Assembly: GCA_003693705.1 (NCBI GenBank)
Contig: RBZT01000410.1
Span: forward strand, 1-31,154
Reading direction: 5' to 3'
Source: Polymyxa betae
Lineage: Eukaryota > Endomyxa > Phytomyxea > Plasmodiophorida > Plasmodiophoridae
Length of the DNA: 31,154 nt
Made by a program: the position numbers and the translations under genes. Of the stretch, positions 29,125-31,154 are shown piece after piece (the first letter of the stretch is position 1; each line of letters begins with the position of its first letter). Under the pieces are notes generated by a model, which saw only the letters and a program-made list of their open reading frames with translations, was not told the DNA's origin and ran no database searches.

Positions 29125-29394
29125 CAAAAACTACAGTTTTGCTGCCAAATAAAATAGTAGCCACTTTGAGAAAAGCAACCATCCGCTATATTCTTGACCC
29201 ATCGGTGCTCAAACAGAGCCATGGCTTGCCGACGATATGTAGAAAATGTCCATTCGCACTAAGGTATCGATTTGGCCTGGACTTTGGAGGTGCGACATGG
29301 CTCTTTCAGCAGATACACGGTGACGTACCAGGCTGTTACGAAGACGGTAATCAGCTCTACGAGATCCCTAACAGCATCTATGTGAGAAAACGTT
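29125..29394. other. spacer between the MITE-like units
   Basis: It begins with another inverted copy of the unit motif (AAAACTACAGTTTTGCTGCCAA, shared in part with the unit ends), then continues with a 90-codon open frame (to 29396) without a known domain. It may be the interior of a larger unit from 29010 to 29615 rather than a spacer. Confidence 0.4.
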
Positions 29395-29615
29395 GAAATT
29401 TTACTCGCAATTTCGAGTTTAGTTTCAAAACTGAACCAAACGGAGCTCTGAGCTCCGTTTCAAAACTACAGTTTTGGTGCAGTTTTTAAAACTCAAACTG
29501 AGCCTCAGTTTTCGTTGCCAAACGCGCATTTTTTGCAAAACTGCCGAAAACTACCGTTTCGGAACAAAACTGAGGGAAACTGTAGTTTTGCGTGGTTGCC
29601 AAACGCACTCTTACT
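29395..29615. mobile_element. MITE-like cluster with the same ends (unit B, probably composite)
   Basis: The right end reads in reverse complement GAGTGCGTTTGGCAACCACG, and a second right-end copy GTTGCCAAACGCGCATTTTT lies inside (about 29511-29530), so at least two units are overlaid. A 23-bp palindrome (29438-29460, arms AAACGGAGCTC / GAGCTCCGTTT) sits near the centre. The motif AAAACT(A/G)(C/T)AGTTTT recurs at about 29038, 29126, 29463 and 29577 in units A and B. TTA directly follows the right end, which is the usual Harbinger target triplet. The left boundary is uncertain. Confidence 0.65.
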
Positions 29616-31154
29616 CTCAGGCTACTTTTGGTTGAGATTGAGGAACCATGGATCAAGCGCAAACTCCGGGGCGCAGATTTTATTTGGACTCACCTCTGCC
29701 ACAACTGAGATGGCGGAAATTCATACAGGTTGGTAGGTGTTATGGTGGGCGGATCTCAATCGCACCATGAGTGTCTTTCCACTGTTGGCACAATGTCAGC
29801 GCGAGCCACGGCTGACTGGGCCTCTGCTTGTGCACCATGTGTCAAGGGCGTAACAGGTTCGGACTAGGAACAGGGTCAAGACAAACTAGATCGATGTGTA
29901 TTCAATAAAGATGTTATCGGAATGAGGTATTTGGACCGACGCTGAGCCCTTCTATACTATCTTGGAACATTCCTATCTCTACGGCCGTCAAGTGCGTGGC
30001 GGAGTTGGAAAGTTCGGGGACGTTCAAGGGCTGCGCCGATGGGTTGGAATCTTCTATGTCAGGGCCTGTCCCTGCCAGAGTCCCAGGTAACGTAACTGCA
30101 GTCGCAACCAGCTCTACGTATTGCGAAGCCTATACTGTAGTAGAACATTCCGAAGAACCCTCGAGCTTTCGCCAGTCCACTCCCAGCGACCAGCAACTTG
30201 GAAGATTCCTAGAACGTTCGTAGAAACTATTTAACTCCTGAATATAGCCTAGCATAGGTCATTCCGATTAACGCCTTTCGATAATAAAATCAAACCTTGA
30301 TCTCAGTCTCTATTCTCGCCTTCGACTTGGACACCAGCCGTATCGTACTGGACCGGACCCTAACATTCTACATGAGGCTTGTCGCTTAACACTAACACGG
30401 CATTCGCTGTACATACCGGGTTGCGCCTGGATAGTCTTGCACAGTCGGGGATGCAGTCCCTGACACCATGTACATGCGAGCGTTCGCGAAGAATAAACGA
30501 GTGCCATGCTCTCCTCTTGTATGTTCTACTGTGACGCGAAGTATTTATTTTTACTTTTAATTGTTTATTTTGCTACTGATATATGAGGTTCTGTCTCTTT
30601 CATCTCTGTTTTATAATTGGTCTTCCGACCCCCTGGTCGTCTTATCTACATTGTGCAATCTGATCAATTGCTAAATCATGTCTCTGCCGTGGCCCTCCCA
30701 CAACCGGCACCACATGATCGTTCGACCTTGCTAAGCCCTACCTGTTCGGTATGCTCAGGAGTGAGTACGCGCAAGGCGCCCTCAAACAGCCGACAGGCAA
30801 AGTTATCAAGTCGCGGCTGCCAATGTTATCTAAAGTTATGGCCAGAGATGTTCTGGAAAGGATGTAAGTGCTGTTGGCACTTGTTTCTGTAAAGTGTATC
30901 AACTTATATTTTCTCTTAATGAAGCAATAAATACTGCGTCACAGCGCACTATTTAAACCACATTGCGATATTACGCCAATGGTAACATAAGGGTTTCAAG
31001 TCAAGACCGCCGGAAACTGAAGGCCCCCAAGCCCTGAATCACGTTCCGTCGGAATTGCGTCACGGACATGCATCACTGACCGCGGAACTACCCTGGAAGG
31101 ATTATAGTTTGATTGAAACAGCATTACGATTTTACAGCACTAACTCCAACGACT
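29616..31154. other. unassigned right end of the window
   Basis: I recognise nothing here. Several short open frames on both strands (for example 29996-30223 and 30310-30507) have no known motif. The base composition varies without repeats shared with the rest of the window. Host intergenic DNA is the plainest reading. Confidence 0.4.

Noticed and set aside
1-31154. tRNA or rRNA genes
   Set aside because: I saw no cloverleaf-like or rRNA-like sequence, although a tool search would be more sensitive.

Overview
This 31 kb window reads as an accumulation of decayed and nested transposable elements from a eukaryotic genome. I found no confident host gene, rRNA, tRNA or CRISPR array. The element set (a Crypton with a GCR1_C-like DNA-binding tail, a chromodomain Ty3/gypsy element, a PIF/Harbinger with its Myb-like partner, a Helitron) suggests a fungus, perhaps an early-diverging one, or an oomycete. 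The sequence alone does not decide between them. Nearly every coding region carries stops and frameshifts, so almost all are pseudogenes.

Layout. 1-3.2 kb: a possible gene tail at the left edge, then a Helitron Rep/helicase relic (+). 3.2-3.9 kb: a fragment of a dispersed repeat. 3.9-5.8 kb: a Crypton tyrosine recombinase relic (+). 6254-11323: element 1, a complete but broken Ty3/gypsy LTR retrotransposon (+) with 175-179 bp LTRs and a 4-bp target duplication ATAC. 11394-22307: element 2, another Ty3/gypsy retrotransposon (-) with about 200 bp LTRs. It is interrupted by two insertions. One is the whole of element 3 (14984-20520, -), a chromodomain Ty3/gypsy element with 210-213 bp LTRs, 4-bp target duplication GTGG, sitting at the start of the element 2 protease. 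The other is a 320 bp unclassified insertion (13126-13445, 5-bp target duplication AGAGT) in the element 2 RNase H. Removing either insertion plus one target copy rejoins the host reading frame.

22.3-24.8 kb: mostly unassigned, with a longer copy of the dispersed repeat and a long hairpin whose only mismatches are G-U. 24.8-27.7 kb: an N-terminal fragment of one Harbinger transposase, a 5' end relic of a retrotransposon related to element 3, and then a PIF/Harbinger transposase (+) with a convergent Myb/SANT-like gene (-). 27.7-28.8 kb: a gag relic of a fourth retrotransposon (-). 29.0-29.6 kb: a cluster of short inverted-terminal-repeat (MITE-like) units. 29.6-31.2 kb: nothing recognised.

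The most interesting signals are the nested insertion stratigraphy; the very short leaders without a usual tRNA primer site in all three LTR elements; a 12-bp palindrome conserved at the LTR/leader junction of two diverged relatives; the TCATC-rich 3' non-coding block of element 3; the hairpin at 24.4 kb; and a three-locus repeat of unknown class.
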